A DNA stretch of 64,000 nt. Origin: Streptomyces endocoffeicus (GTDB lineage Bacteria; Actinomycetota; Actinomycetes; Streptomycetales; Streptomycetaceae). Within the stretch, counting starts at the first letter, position 1, and each line of letters starts with the position of its first letter. Location: NCBI RefSeq assembly GCF_016741935.1, contig NZ_JAERRG010000025.1, positions 1 through 64,000 of the forward strand, given 5' to 3'. Both the position numbers and the translations under genes were made by a program. Below, piece after piece: positions 6,486-14,358 of the stretch. The notes under the pieces are model-generated. The model worked only from the letters and a program-made list of their open reading frames with translations. It was not told the origin of the DNA and did not search any database.

Positions 6486-8795
6486 TTACGAGTCTTCGTT
6501 GCCGTCATTAGCCTCCTCTTCCAGCGCTGCTTCATCCTCTTGACTCTGCCGCTCCTCAGCAGCCTTGAGCCTTTGGTACAACTCATGCTTTATGTCCTGG
6601 GCAACAGCATGCATCGGCTTGAGGTCGTCGAGGGTGAAAAGCGGCGGCCATCCAGTGTGCTCCGATTCGAGCTTGATCAGCTCATCGAGCGCGTGCCGCG
6701 CGTCGCCAAGCGACTCCTTGAGCACCCGGCGTTCGTCTGCAGCGCGTTGAGCCAGCGGACGGGGAGCGCTAGACTCCGCGGCAGTCCCGACCTCAGCGGA
6801 GGGTCCTTCTTCCGAATTCTCCTCATTCCCGGGTTCATCAGCTGCCGACTGCTGACTGCTGATCGCGGGAGCGGGCGACAGGGGAACCGGCGAACTAGAA
6901 CGTGCTCTACGCGCCATCTCGCTGTTCGCGCGGGGTTCGTCGGATGCCCATACAACATCCCACTGCGTAAGAGGAATCGGCTTCCCCGCCACATCCCGCG
7001 CCACCCGGTCGGATGCCTGGAGATCCACTAGAACGTGGACATAGTCGTTAGACTCGACTGCGGTCCCTTGCTTACGTGTGAGCTGGCGCGTGGTGGCAGA
7101 GTTTTGCGGCAACCGCACTGCCTCAAATCGCTGCGCCGCTAGGGCGAGTGTCCACAAGCCCAATTCGTTGTCTGCTTGCGCAAGGCCTCCCACAACATCG
7201 TTGACGTCGGCGCGGAATGGAACACCTCCCTTATCCTTGGGCGCCATAAGGGCAGAACCAACGTTCCTCGTTAGCAACTTGTCGGCAATCAGTGCCGTAC
7301 CACCGGCGACCGCCAGCGTGAACCGCGCGTTTACGTCACCCTGCCGAGCGGGCTCGACCAGCGTGGTGAAGTCAGTTGTGGGAACAGGTTCCCAGACGCT
7401 AGCAAGCAGATCCTTGGCGAGAACGCCGCCGTTGGCCCAAGCATTGCGGGCCTGCTTGATCACGTCGCGCTTTGCGCTGCGCCATGGAAGGTCCACAATG
7501 GGCGCGAGCAAGCCACCGAATCCCTTTTCGGACATTCGACGCTCACCCTTGATAGCCTTGGACTGTTCCTTGAGTGGCTCATAGAGACCTTGATGTGTCA
7601 GGGCATGCACGAGATATACAGCGCGCCACAGATCCGTGCCTGGAATTTCGTTGTTCCCGTACTCCTTCGGCAGGTCTTCCGCAGGAGTGCGCCCGACAGC
7701 CAGACCGTACACTACTTGGAGATCGTCTTTATCCCAGCCTCCCAACCCAAGCTGTATGACCCGCTTGAGTGCGCGCGTAGCGACTTCAACATTCTGAGCG
7801 AACGAGTCCCATTCTTTGAACTCCAAATGCACAGATGCCAGGATGGAGCGCATCGCGTCATCAAAGAGGTCCTCGGCAGCCAGCGCCGGTCCGCTCATGT
7901 GCCTTTGCACCCCAACGGTGACCTGGACAGGCACGGCGCATGTTTGGGCCACCTGAATGGCCCTTACCCCCGGCTGAACGCCGACCCAGTCGTTAGCGAA
8001 TTCCGTGGCGAGTGTACGGCGCCGAGCTTCCCGACTTGCAGCCATCCGCTGGGTCAGAGGCTTATCCCCTGCCTTCTTCACCGGAACCGTCCCAAGCAGC
8101 GCATTCACCGCCGCGGTTGCTGCATCATCCACGCTCATGCCGGGACCCGCCAATACCTTCCAAGCGCTTGCCAAACGCGTGATTCCGTCGCGCACCACGA
8201 GGGCGTAGATTGATTCGGTGCCGTCCTCGAAAGCGAATTCGACAGGATGAGCGATCAGCGCCCGCGTCACCTTCCGGCTGAGGATTGAAGGCGTGTAGTT
8301 GTTGAGGATCAAGGTACTCTGGATCGTCTGCCACACGTGGCTTTTGAGATCTTCTAGGGTCTTATACGTGTAGCGCAGCAGTGTAGACGGATGCCCACTT
8401 TCCGTCACGCCTTCTACCCGCGGGTCAGAGGTCTCCATGACCTCCATGCCCGTGCGTGGCTGAATACCCGGAAACAGCTCCAGCAGCCAGGCCCTGGAGA
8501 GAACCGACCGGAGTGTCGCACCTTCGACGTGCTCTTCCTGCAACAGACCGCCGGGTGCATTCTTGGACTGCCGGAGCTGCGCAGCCACGGCCGCAGGGGT
8601 GACCATGGCCCGAGCCACCGCGTGCCAAGCGTCTACTGGAAGGGAGGTCATGGGATTAGAGGCTCCCGCGGCAACAACCTCACCGCGATCATCTCCCGTC
8701 GATAGCGCCGGCAGGTTCCGCTCAACGTTCGAAACGATGATGGTTTCGCCCTCCCAGTTGACTGAGATGGCAGGAGAGGGTGTGGAGCTGTTCAT
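6486..8795 (-). CDS. 769-aa protein with possible ParB/sulfiredoxin-like motif, unknown function
   Basis: I do not recognise the whole protein. Residues about 195-215 (IYALVVRDGITRLASAWKVL) resemble the DG-x-x-RL motif of ParB/sulfiredoxin-fold nucleases and NTPases. A segment VPVQVTVGVQ about 75 residues on could be the matching strand, which would imply a long insertion. The middle (about 290-600) is mixed alpha/beta with no motif I can name. Residues about 620-690 are Ser/Pro/Glu-rich and probably disordered. The last 80 residues are charged and coiled-coil-like, ending in an acidic tail. There is no signal peptide or membrane helix. GC content and codon use (for example TTG-CTA for a Leu pair) differ from the core genes. 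It follows a DUF3800 gene but is separated from it by a strong hairpin. Confidence 0.75.
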   Translation of the reverse strand: MNSSTPSPAISVNWEGETIIVSNVERNLPALSTGDDRGEVVAAGASNPMTSLPVDAWHAVARAMVTPAAVAAQLRQSKNAPGGLLQEEHVEGATLRSVLSRAWLLELFPGIQPRTGMEVMETSDPRVEGVTESGHPSTLLRYTYKTLEDLKSHVWQTIQSTLILNNYTPSILSRKVTRALIAHPVEFAFEDGTESIYALVVRDGITRLASAWKVLAGPGMSVDDAATAAVNALLGTVPVKKAGDKPLTQRMAASREARRRTLATEFANDWVGVQPGVRAIQVAQTCAVPVQVTVGVQRHMSGPALAAEDLFDDAMRSILASVHLEFKEWDSFAQNVEVATRALKRVIQLGLGGWDKDDLQVVYGLAVGRTPAEDLPKEYGNNEIPGTDLWRAVYLVHALTHQGLYEPLKEQSKAIKGERRMSEKGFGGLLAPIVDLPWRSAKRDVIKQARNAWANGGVLAKDLLASVWEPVPTTDFTTLVEPARQGDVNARFTLAVAGGTALIADKLLTRNVGSALMAPKDKGGVPFRADVNDVVGGLAQADNELGLWTLALAAQRFEAVRLPQNSATTRQLTRKQGTAVESNDYVHVLVDLQASDRVARDVAGKPIPLTQWDVVWASDEPRANSEMARRARSSSPVPLSPAPAISSQQSAADEPGNEENSEEGPSAEVGTAAESSAPRPLAQRAADERRVLKESLGDARHALDELIKLESEHTGWPPLFTLDDLKPMHAVAQDIKHELYQRLKAAEERQSQEDEAALEEEANDGNEDS

Positions 8796-8880
8796 GACGC
8801 CTCCGTTGCTCGCTCGCTGATGTGGGAAGCTAGTAGTTGGCGGTCCTGGTCCGGACGACCGGGCTACCAGGTCCGCATAC

Positions 8881-8908
8881 CGGGCTCCGGCAGTGATGCC
8901 GGAGCCCG
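8881..8908 (-). terminator. Terminator between DUF3800 and the 769-aa gene
   Basis: A 12-bp perfect stem with arms CGGGCTCCGGCA and its complement around a GTGA loop, 11 nt after the DUF3800 stop codon. It suggests that the downstream 769-aa gene has its own promoter in 8,796-8,880. Confidence 0.7.
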
Positions 8909-8919
8909 GACCTCGTTCG

Positions 8920-9612
8920 TCAGAGCTGAAGCGGGCCTTCGACCTTAGGGATCAGCTCCTGGAGCCATTCCCACATGAACCGCCGATGCGGTTGGCGGAC
9001 CAGCTGCTGGAAGCCGCTGTAGGCGACCTGGTCCGCAGCCTGAAGCAGCGGGCTGCAGCGAGCCGGTACGAGGTATGGATCGCCGACAACGTGACGGGGC
9101 TCGCCGAGACGGCGGTGGGCACGGCGCAGACCCGCCTCGGATCCGTCGCCGTCAAAGATGATGAAAGCTTGACTGCCCGCGGCTGCGTGCGCGGCATTGA
9201 CCCGTCGCGTCCAAGCCTCATACAAATCCTGCTTGAGCTGCCCGTAGTGAACGCCCGGCTCCCCCATCCGGAAGGCACTGCCGACGGCAACTCCCGGCAT
9301 GAAGCTGATCGCGGCCAGTGCCCGACGAATGACTTCGCGGTATGGTTGCTTCGCAGAAGTTCCTGGCGGACGGCGGACACCATAAACCGGGCGGCCACGC
9401 CCTGCGGCGAGTGACACTGCATGCAGGCTGTCGCCCGGGCGAATGTCGAGGTAAGGGTCGGCGTAAAGCTCCGAAAGAAGTGCTTGCCAATGCCCGAGGG
9501 GACCGGCACAGGAACCGATATCGACACGAATCCAGCCGAGTACGGCTATCCGACGAGCGTCGCCGCTGTCATCTACGAAGTAGATGCTCGACTTCAGGGA
9601 TGCGGTGGTCAC
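8920..9612 (-). CDS. DUF3800 family protein (RNase H-like fold predicted)
   Basis: About 230 residues. N-terminal strand SIYFVDDSGDAR matches the D-x-S-G motif of DUF3800. A central FIIFDGDGSE and a C-terminal SPLLQAADQVAYSG carry the other conserved acidic positions. The family is predicted to have an RNase H-like nuclease fold and occurs widely in mobile elements and defence islands; its biochemical role is not settled. I start at GTG 9,612, which has GGAG 9 nt upstream. A TTG at 9,621 is in frame but would overlap the Shine-Dalgarno sequence. It forms a cassette with the 769-aa gene downstream, inside a decayed integrative element. Confidence 0.75.
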   Translation of the reverse strand: MTTASLKSSIYFVDDSGDARRIAVLGWIRVDIGSCAGPLGHWQALLSELYADPYLDIRPGDSLHAVSLAAGRGRPVYGVRRPPGTSAKQPYREVIRRALAAISFMPGVAVGSAFRMGEPGVHYGQLKQDLYEAWTRRVNAAHAAAGSQAFIIFDGDGSEAGLRRAHRRLGEPRHVVGDPYLVPARCSPLLQAADQVAYSGFQQLVRQPHRRFMWEWLQELIPKVEGPLQL

Positions 9613-10165
9613 GGCGACCAACTCCGTACGGGAGAGCAGTCAGCCATGTTCGGCACACGCCGGGCTGTCTTCCTGATGCCTCGGCAGACCGATGGAACAG
9701 GGCGGTGGGCACTCCCCTAGCCACGCGCGACGTCTCGCGACGCCGAGCCGACGCGGTTGTCGTCACGCGGGGGTAAAGACGCCCTTGCGTCGTACCTCAC
9801 CACTGACAACAGCTCGACCGGCCCGGTACCCCCGGCAGCAGAGCCTCCGGGGCAGCCCCCGGCTCCATACGTCGCAGCACGCCCTCGCACCACGTCCAGG
9901 CACAACTGTAAGCACATGCCGAGCACGCTGTCCCATAAATCACCCTGAACTTGCATTACTTGGCAAATTATGCCAGCATCTCCGCCGTCGTCAGGCAGTA
10001 AATATGGTGTGTTGCTGTCGACTTGCCCCCGAGCGGAACTGGTGGGCGCTCAACGACGCATGTTCTCTGCCCCGGAGACAGGAGCCAGTCTCCAGCAGGG
10101 TCGAAGTAGAAGAGGGAGCTGAGCCAGGGCGAGAGCGCTCAGCCGACCGTGCATCGCCATGAGAA
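9613..10165. other. Gap without recognisable gene
   Basis: About 550 bases with short open frames on both strands but none with convincing residue composition plus RBS. It should hold the promoter of the DUF3800 gene near 9,630-9,700. The stretch 9,940-10,010 is locally AT-rich. Confidence 0.5.
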
Positions 10166-10203
10166 AGCAGGGAGGTCTCGGAACGTATCCGAGGCTCCCT
10201 GCT
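10166..10203 (-). terminator. Terminator of the small-gene operon
   Basis: AGCAGGGAG pairs with CTCCCTGCT and an inner CTCGG pairs with CCGAG, with a short loop. It is 67 nt past the stop of the last gene of the minus-strand operon (10,270-11,395). Confidence 0.6.
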
Positions 10204-10269
10204 GTACTGCACATGACTGCTAGCCAGAACCCGCGGTGGCAAATCGACCGGGGGTTCCCCTGAGGGTTG

Positions 10270-10593
10270 CTACTCAGGCGTTACCAGACGGTGCCCGCGG
10301 CTGGTCGCCACGCGCAGCACGTCCCGCAGTGCGCCAGCCAACTGCGCCGCGACGAGCCTCAGTTTCTCCAGATCTTCGGTCTCATCGTCGAGTACCTGAA
10401 CTGACTGCCCGAGCAGTTCGGCCGCCATCCCGAGTTGCTCCGCCTCGATGTGGTCCGCCAAGCGGGACATAAAGCCTTCTCGGTCGTCGGTATCCAGGTA
10501 GCACGGCTTGCCCTCCGGCCCCGTCCACGGGAGAAGCCTCAGTTTGCTCTGTGCCGTCATTCCTGCGGCTGCCTCTCGGTGGATCTCGCTCAT
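10270..10593 (-). CDS. Hypothetical protein of integrative-element operon (107 aa)
   Basis: Small acidic, mostly helical protein. It begins MSEIHREAAAG, then carries LRLLPWTGPEGKPCYLDTDD, a pattern seen in short Streptomyces proteins next to GntR regulators, and ends in helices rich in Leu/Glu. No membrane segment or catalytic motif. Its ATG (10,593-10,591) overlaps the TGA of the preceding gene as ATGA, so translation is coupled. Last gene of a four-gene operon. Function unknown. Confidence 0.65.
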   Translation of the reverse strand: MSEIHREAAAGMTAQSKLRLLPWTGPEGKPCYLDTDDREGFMSRLADHIEAEQLGMAAELLGQSVQVLDDETEDLEKLRLVAAQLAGALRDVLRVATSRGHRLVTPE

Positions 10594-10793
10594 TGCTTCG
10601 CCTCTGCTGGCCGGGCCTGGCCGGAGACCGAGTGACACGGGCAGTCACACGCCTCGTAGATCAACGGCACGTCGACCGGCGCCAGAGCTGGAGAGGACTC
10701 AGCGCAAGCGTGGTGTGTGCCGATCCGGCAGGCGGTTGATTGGTAGGGGACAACCGAAGCGTCCGGGCTGTCGGGCTGTCGTTGAGAGGGCAT
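10590..10793 (-). CDS. Small Cys-rich conserved protein (67 aa)
   Basis: A 67-residue protein with spaced Cys/His: CRIGTHHAC, then a conserved-looking PVDVPLIYEACDCPCHS. The CxCxCH cluster could bind a metal. Proteins with this end are a regular partner of the neighbouring small genes in Streptomyces integrative elements. Its ATG at 10,793 overlaps the TGA of the upstream frameshifted gene (TGATG), and its own stop overlaps the next start (ATGA). Function unknown; metal binding is inferred only from the residue pattern. Confidence 0.7.
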   Translation of the reverse strand: MPSQRQPDSPDASVVPYQSTACRIGTHHACAESSPALAPVDVPLIYEACDCPCHSVSGQARPAEAKQ

Positions 10794-11103
10794 CAGCGGG
10801 CCCCCAGGAGAGCCGACCGGGCCTCGGTCGACAGATGGGGAGCGACGACGACCGCCGGGTGCTTTCGTGCGCGCCTTTCCCAGGCCAACACGTACGGGCG
10901 GACAAGCGCGGTTTCCTCGCCTGCGAGCGCGTAGCGGTGCCTCGACCAGCCGGAGGCCCACCCAGGACAACCGTCGGGTCGTCGGCGGGCGCAGAGAAGA
11001 CGGGAGCGACCGGTGGGGGCGGCGTTAAGGGGCGGCGGTGCTTGCCCTTGGGGAAGTGCCGCGCCCTGGTGAGGGAGGCGGCGCGGCGGATACGGTTGAG
11101 CAC
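10793..11103 (-). pseudogene. Small element protein, frameshifted
   Basis: The first half starts at GTG 11,103 (MLNRIRRAASLTRARHF, then a Pro-rich stretch and DDPTVVLGGPPAG). The second half is readable only in another frame (RHRYALAGEETALVRPYVLA and on to the TGA at 10,793-10,795). Together they match the usual layout of a short Streptomyces protein from this kind of operon: basic start, Pro-rich middle and a GE-x-x-ALVRPY motif. A single-base indel near 10,955-10,975 splits it. Position, the GTG 13 nt after the previous stop and the TGATG overlap with the next gene all support one original gene. Confidence 0.6.
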
Positions 11104-11116
11104 GTTGAATCAGCTC

Positions 11117-11395
11117 CTATCGCTGATGGCCCGGTCCCCTGACATCGCCCGTCGTGGGGACCGGTTTTTCTACGACCGCCCGGAGAGTGCGGCCGTTCTG
11201 GCAGGTGACGAGGAGCCCGAACCGATCGGCCTCGGCCACCGCCGCCAGGACCTCCTTCCATGACTCGGCGGAGAGCGCTTCCGGCACCTCCGCTTCGACC
11301 GATGTGAATCGGGCGTGCTCCTCCACGCGCGTGGGGAGCCCGACGGCGGACAGCCGGGCGGCGATGGCCGCCGCGCTAACTCCCGGAACGGGCAC
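11117..11395 (-). CDS. Conserved hypothetical protein, first gene of small operon (92 aa)
   Basis: MPVPGVSAAAIAARLSAVGL, then a mixed strand/helix domain ending with GRTLRAVVEKPVP. Short proteins with this opening are regularly divergently paired with a GntR/UTRA regulator in Streptomyces integrative elements, as here. GTG start at 11,395 with GGAGG 7 nt upstream. It shares the operator region 11,435-11,465 with the regulator, which probably controls it. Biochemical function unknown. Confidence 0.65.
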   Translation of the reverse strand: MPVPGVSAAAIAARLSAVGLPTRVEEHARFTSVEAEVPEALSAESWKEVLAAVAEADRFGLLVTCQNGRTLRAVVEKPVPTTGDVRGPGHQR

Positions 11396-11434
11396 AGGGC
11401 AGCCTCCGTCAACTGGCGATCACTTTCAGTGAAG

Positions 11435-11465
11435 CTAGTTAACTAGATTAGAGCTAGTGGACTAG
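11435..11465. promoter_or_regulatory. Tandem operator pair for the GntR regulator
   Basis: Two 12-bp inverted repeats, CTAGTTAACTAG at 11,435-11,446 (perfect) and CTAGTGGACTAG at 11,454-11,465, repeat at 19-bp spacing in the same phase with shared flanks (G before, ATT after). They sit in the divergent gap, the second only 9 nt before the regulator start codon. Size and shape fit GntR/HutC-type operators. Binding is inferred. Confidence 0.7.
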
Positions 11466-11474
11466 ATTTTCCAT

Positions 11475-12236
11475 ATGCCTGAGCAGCCGCCTTATCTCCG
11501 CGTCGCCGACGAACTCCGGCGGCGGATCGCGGAGCACGTATGGGAGCCGGGGGACCGCCTGCCGTCCCGCGCCCAGATCGGCCAGGAGTGCGGGGTGGGC
11601 GAGAACGTGGTCCGCCGGGCGCAGGAGTTGCTGATCTCCCAGGGCGTGCTGGAGGGCCGAGCCGGATCGGGTACCTACGTCGCCGAGCCCCGACAGCGGG
11701 TGCGGGTTGTCCGGTCGTCAGCGCGCGAGCAGCCCGAGGGGTCGCCGTTCCGTGCGGACATGAGGGCAGTCGGCAAGCACAGCGACTGGGAGAGCCGGAC
11801 CGATGCCAAGGTGCCGGCCCCGACGGACATCGCGGCGCGACTCGTTATCGCCGAGGGCGAGTTGTGCGTCCGGACGTCGTACGAGTTCCTGGCCGACAGC
11901 AGGCCCGTACAGCTGTCGACGAGTTGGGAGCCGTACGACCTCACCGCCGGCACGCTCGTCGTCCTCCCCGAGGGAGGGCCGCACGCCGGGGCGGGCGTCG
12001 TGAATCGCATGGCCGTTATCGGAATCACCGTCAGCCATGCCGTGGAGCAGCCGGAGCCCCGGCAGGCGACCGCCGAGGAGGCGTCGCTTCTCGGCATCCA
12101 GAAGGCCGCGCTCGTCACGCACATCCGGCGGACGTACTACAGCGATCAGGGGCGGCCCGTGGAGACGGCGGACATCGTCGTACCCGCCGCTCACTGCGAG
12201 ATCGTGTACGAGATTCCGATCAATCGGGATCGGTAG
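11475..12236 (+). CDS. GntR family regulator with UTRA (HutC) ligand domain
   Basis: 253 residues. The winged helix occupies about 8-75 (LRVADELRRRIAEHVWEPGDRL, ENVVRRAQELLISQGVLEGRAGSGTYVA). The UTRA effector domain occupies about 95-250 (VRTSYEFLADSRPVQLSTSWEP, then LVTHIRRTYYSDQGRPVETADI). It probably represses the divergent small-gene operon and itself through the CTAGT/ACTAG repeats, responding to an unknown small molecule. No Shine-Dalgarno sequence precedes the ATG, and the second operator ends 9 nt from it, which suggests leaderless translation and direct promoter occlusion. Regulators of this type, together with the same small genes, control Streptomyces integrative elements. Confidence 0.85.
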   Translation: MPEQPPYLRVADELRRRIAEHVWEPGDRLPSRAQIGQECGVGENVVRRAQELLISQGVLEGRAGSGTYVAEPRQRVRVVRSSAREQPEGSPFRADMRAVGKHSDWESRTDAKVPAPTDIAARLVIAEGELCVRTSYEFLADSRPVQLSTSWEPYDLTAGTLVVLPEGGPHAGAGVVNRMAVIGITVSHAVEQPEPRQATAEEASLLGIQKAALVTHIRRTYYSDQGRPVETADIVVPAAHCEIVYEIPINRDR

Positions 12237-12339
12237 TCGGCGGGGGCCTCTGAGCCGGTGTCCTACCGTGCCCCTTCCGTGCCCGATCGGTCGGGGAAAC
12301 ATGGGGAACGGCGGTCTCCGGCGGGTAGCGCGCATGACG

Positions 12340-12374
12340 ACGGCCCCCGACCGTCTTGCCTGGTCAGGGGCCGT
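12340..12374. terminator. Terminator between GntR gene and tRNA-Ser
   Basis: ACGGCCCC-GACC pairs with GGTC-GGGGCCGT around a short loop. It lies 8 nt past the 3' end of the minus-strand tRNA and about 100 nt past the GntR stop, so it can serve both convergent units. Confidence 0.65.
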
Positions 12375-12380
12375 AACACT

Positions 12381-12437
12381 GCGGAGGCTGAGGGATTTGA
12401 ACCCTCGGTGACATCGCTGCCACGACGGTTTTCAAGA
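12381..12437. other. Attachment site (right), within tRNA-Ser
   Basis: 57 bases identical to 3,070-3,126. Here the sequence is part of the intact tRNA gene, so the integrated element supplied or preserved a functional 3' half. The element between the two copies spans about 9.3 kb. Confidence 0.9.
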
Positions 12438-12468
12438 CCGTTCCCTTAGGCCGCTCGGGCAAGCCTCC
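12382..12468 (-). tRNA. tRNA-Ser (anticodon UGA)
   Basis: 87 nt on the minus strand. The acceptor stem GGAGGCT pairs with AGCCTCC, with discriminator G. The anticodon loop is CTTGAAA, giving UGA. It has the long variable arm expected of serine tRNAs and a T loop GGTTCAAATC. CCA is not encoded. The gene is the integration target of the element to its left. Confidence 0.95.
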
Positions 12469-12507
12469 CCGCGCCATTCGTGATGGCGCGGGGATCAGCC
12501 TAGCGCG

Positions 12508-14127
12508 TCAGCTGTCACCCTTGCGCTTGCCCAAGGTGACGTCCACCTTGGACACCTTGCCGCCGCGCTTGTAGGTGAGGGTGACCTTGTCGCCGGGCTG
12601 GTGGGTCCAGATCTCGCTGATCAGGGTGGGGCCGCTGTCGATGACCGTGTCGTCGAGCTTGGTGATCACGTCGCCGGACTTGAGGCCGGCCTTGTCGGCC
12701 GGGCCGCCGGGGACGATGCCGGGGCTGCCGCCGGTGCCGTTGGAGGCGATGGTGGCGCCACTGGTGGAGTCCTTCATGTTGACCGTGGCCTCGATGACCG
12801 GGTAGACGGGCTGGCCCGTCTTGATCAGCTGCTCGGCGACGTTCTTGGCCTGGTTGATCGGGATCGCGAAGCCGAGGCCGATGCTGCCGGACTGCTGGGA
12901 CTCGCCGAGGCCGCTGCCGTTGCCGGCGGACTGGATGGCGGAGTTGATGCCGATGACGCCGCCGTCCGCGTTGAGCAGCGGGCCGCCGGAGTTGCCCGGG
13001 TTGATGGAGGCGTCGGTCTGGAGGGCGCTCATGTATGAGGAGTTGCCGCTGCCGCCGTCGCTGGAGGCGACCGGGCGGTTCTTGGCGCTCACGATGCCGG
13101 TGGTGACGGTGCCGGAGAGGCCGAAGGGGGCGCCGATGGCGACGGTGGCGTCGCCCACGGCGACCCGGTCGGAGTTGCCGAGGGGCAGCGGGTCGAGCTT
13201 GGCGTCCGCGGCGTTCTTGAGCTTGACCACGGCGACGTCGTAGCCCTGGGCGCGGCCGACGACCTGGGCGGTGTACCGCTTGCCGTTGGAGAAGGTGGCG
13301 GTCAGCTTGCCGTTGTCGGCGGCCGAGGCGACGACGTGGTTGTTGGTGAGGATGTGGCCCTGCTTGTCGTAGACGAAGCCGGTGCCGGTGCCGCTCTCGC
13401 CGTTGTTGCCCTGGGCCTCGATGGTAACGACGCTGGGCAGGGTCTTGTTGGCGATGCTCGACACCGAGCCGGGCGCGCGGCTCTCCGTCTTGGGGTTGCC
13501 GTAGGCGGAGACGGTGGTGGTGTCGCCGCTGTCGCTCTCCCGGTCGGCGGCCCAGAAGCCGATGCCGCCGCCGATGCCGCCCGCGACCAGGACGGCGGCC
13601 AGCACGGCGGCGACCAGTCCGCGGGGCTTGCGTTCGAAGGGGCCGGAGGACGGCGGCACGGGAGCGGTCCCCCACGGTCCGCCCGGGCCGCCCTGTCCGT
13701 CGCCCTGCCCGCCCTGCCCGTCGCCATAGCCGCCCGGCCCGTCGCCATGGCCGCCGTGCGGTTGCCCGCCTTCCGCCGACCACCATTCGCCGGACTGCCC
13801 GCCGTCCGGGCCGGGGCCCGGGGCGCCGGGTGCGCCGCCGCCTGCCCCGTCGCCCGCGCCGGCCGACGCCGAGACGGCCGCGGGAGCGGCCGGTGACGCG
13901 GGCGGGGGCGTCGACGGGGGCTGGGCGGGGGGCACCGACGGCGCGGGGCCGGGGGCTCCCGGCGATCCCGCGGCGTCGGGCGTGCCTATGGGCCCGTCCG
14001 GCCGCGCGCCCGCGGTGGGCTCGTAGTCCGGCGCGGGCGGCACCGCCTGGTTCGGGTGCGGCGCCGGAGGGGCCGGATGCGGCCCGGGCGCGGGCGGGAC
14101 GGCAGAGCCCTCGTTCTCGGTGCTCAC
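12508..14127 (-). CDS. HtrA/DegP-type serine protease with PDZ domain
   Basis: 539 residues. Residues 1-165 are Pro/Gly-rich and probably a disordered cytoplasmic region. One membrane helix lies at about 170-195 (GLVAAVLAAVLVAGGIGGGI). The trypsin-like domain (about 225-430) has His in LTNNHVV, Asp in GYDVAVVKL and the nucleophile Ser in NPGNSGGPL. A PDZ domain (about 440-535) carries GIVPGGPADKAGLKSGDVI. Like other HtrA proteins it should act outside the membrane on damaged or misfolded exported proteins. GTG start with GGAG upstream. It stands alone between the tRNA and a divergent glycerophosphodiesterase gene. The upstream gap holds a direct repeat of ACGTCTTACCGT (about 14,175-14,200). 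Confidence 0.93.
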   Translation of the reverse strand: MSTENEGSAVPPAPGPHPAPPAPHPNQAVPPAPDYEPTAGARPDGPIGTPDAAGSPGAPGPAPSVPPAQPPSTPPPASPAAPAAVSASAGAGDGAGGGAPGAPGPGPDGGQSGEWWSAEGGQPHGGHGDGPGGYGDGQGGQGDGQGGPGGPWGTAPVPPSSGPFERKPRGLVAAVLAAVLVAGGIGGGIGFWAADRESDSGDTTTVSAYGNPKTESRAPGSVSSIANKTLPSVVTIEAQGNNGESGTGTGFVYDKQGHILTNNHVVASAADNGKLTATFSNGKRYTAQVVGRAQGYDVAVVKLKNAADAKLDPLPLGNSDRVAVGDATVAIGAPFGLSGTVTTGIVSAKNRPVASSDGGSGNSSYMSALQTDASINPGNSGGPLLNADGGVIGINSAIQSAGNGSGLGESQQSGSIGLGFAIPINQAKNVAEQLIKTGQPVYPVIEATVNMKDSTSGATIASNGTGGSPGIVPGGPADKAGLKSGDVITKLDDTVIDSGPTLISEIWTHQPGDKVTLTYKRGGKVSKVDVTLGKRKGDS

Positions 14128-14358
14128 AGCTCTCTCCTCAGGTGCACGACAGATTTTCCTCGACGGCCTGCGTGTACGTCTTACCGTTACGTCTTACCGT
14201 CGTCAGCTTTTCCCACAGCGCGTCAGACCGCCGTAAGGAGCGACAGCCCCGTGGACTACCACCCTTTATCCCGGACAATTCGCCCTACCGCCATTCCGTG
14301 CGAACGAACGGAGGGGCTGTGTCCACCGGCTCACACCGGGCGGTGGCACCATAACGCG

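Noticed and set aside
9692..10162. Plus-strand open frame of 156 codons and overlapping minus-strand frames
   Set aside because: Arg/Pro-rich composition without RBS; treated as non-coding.
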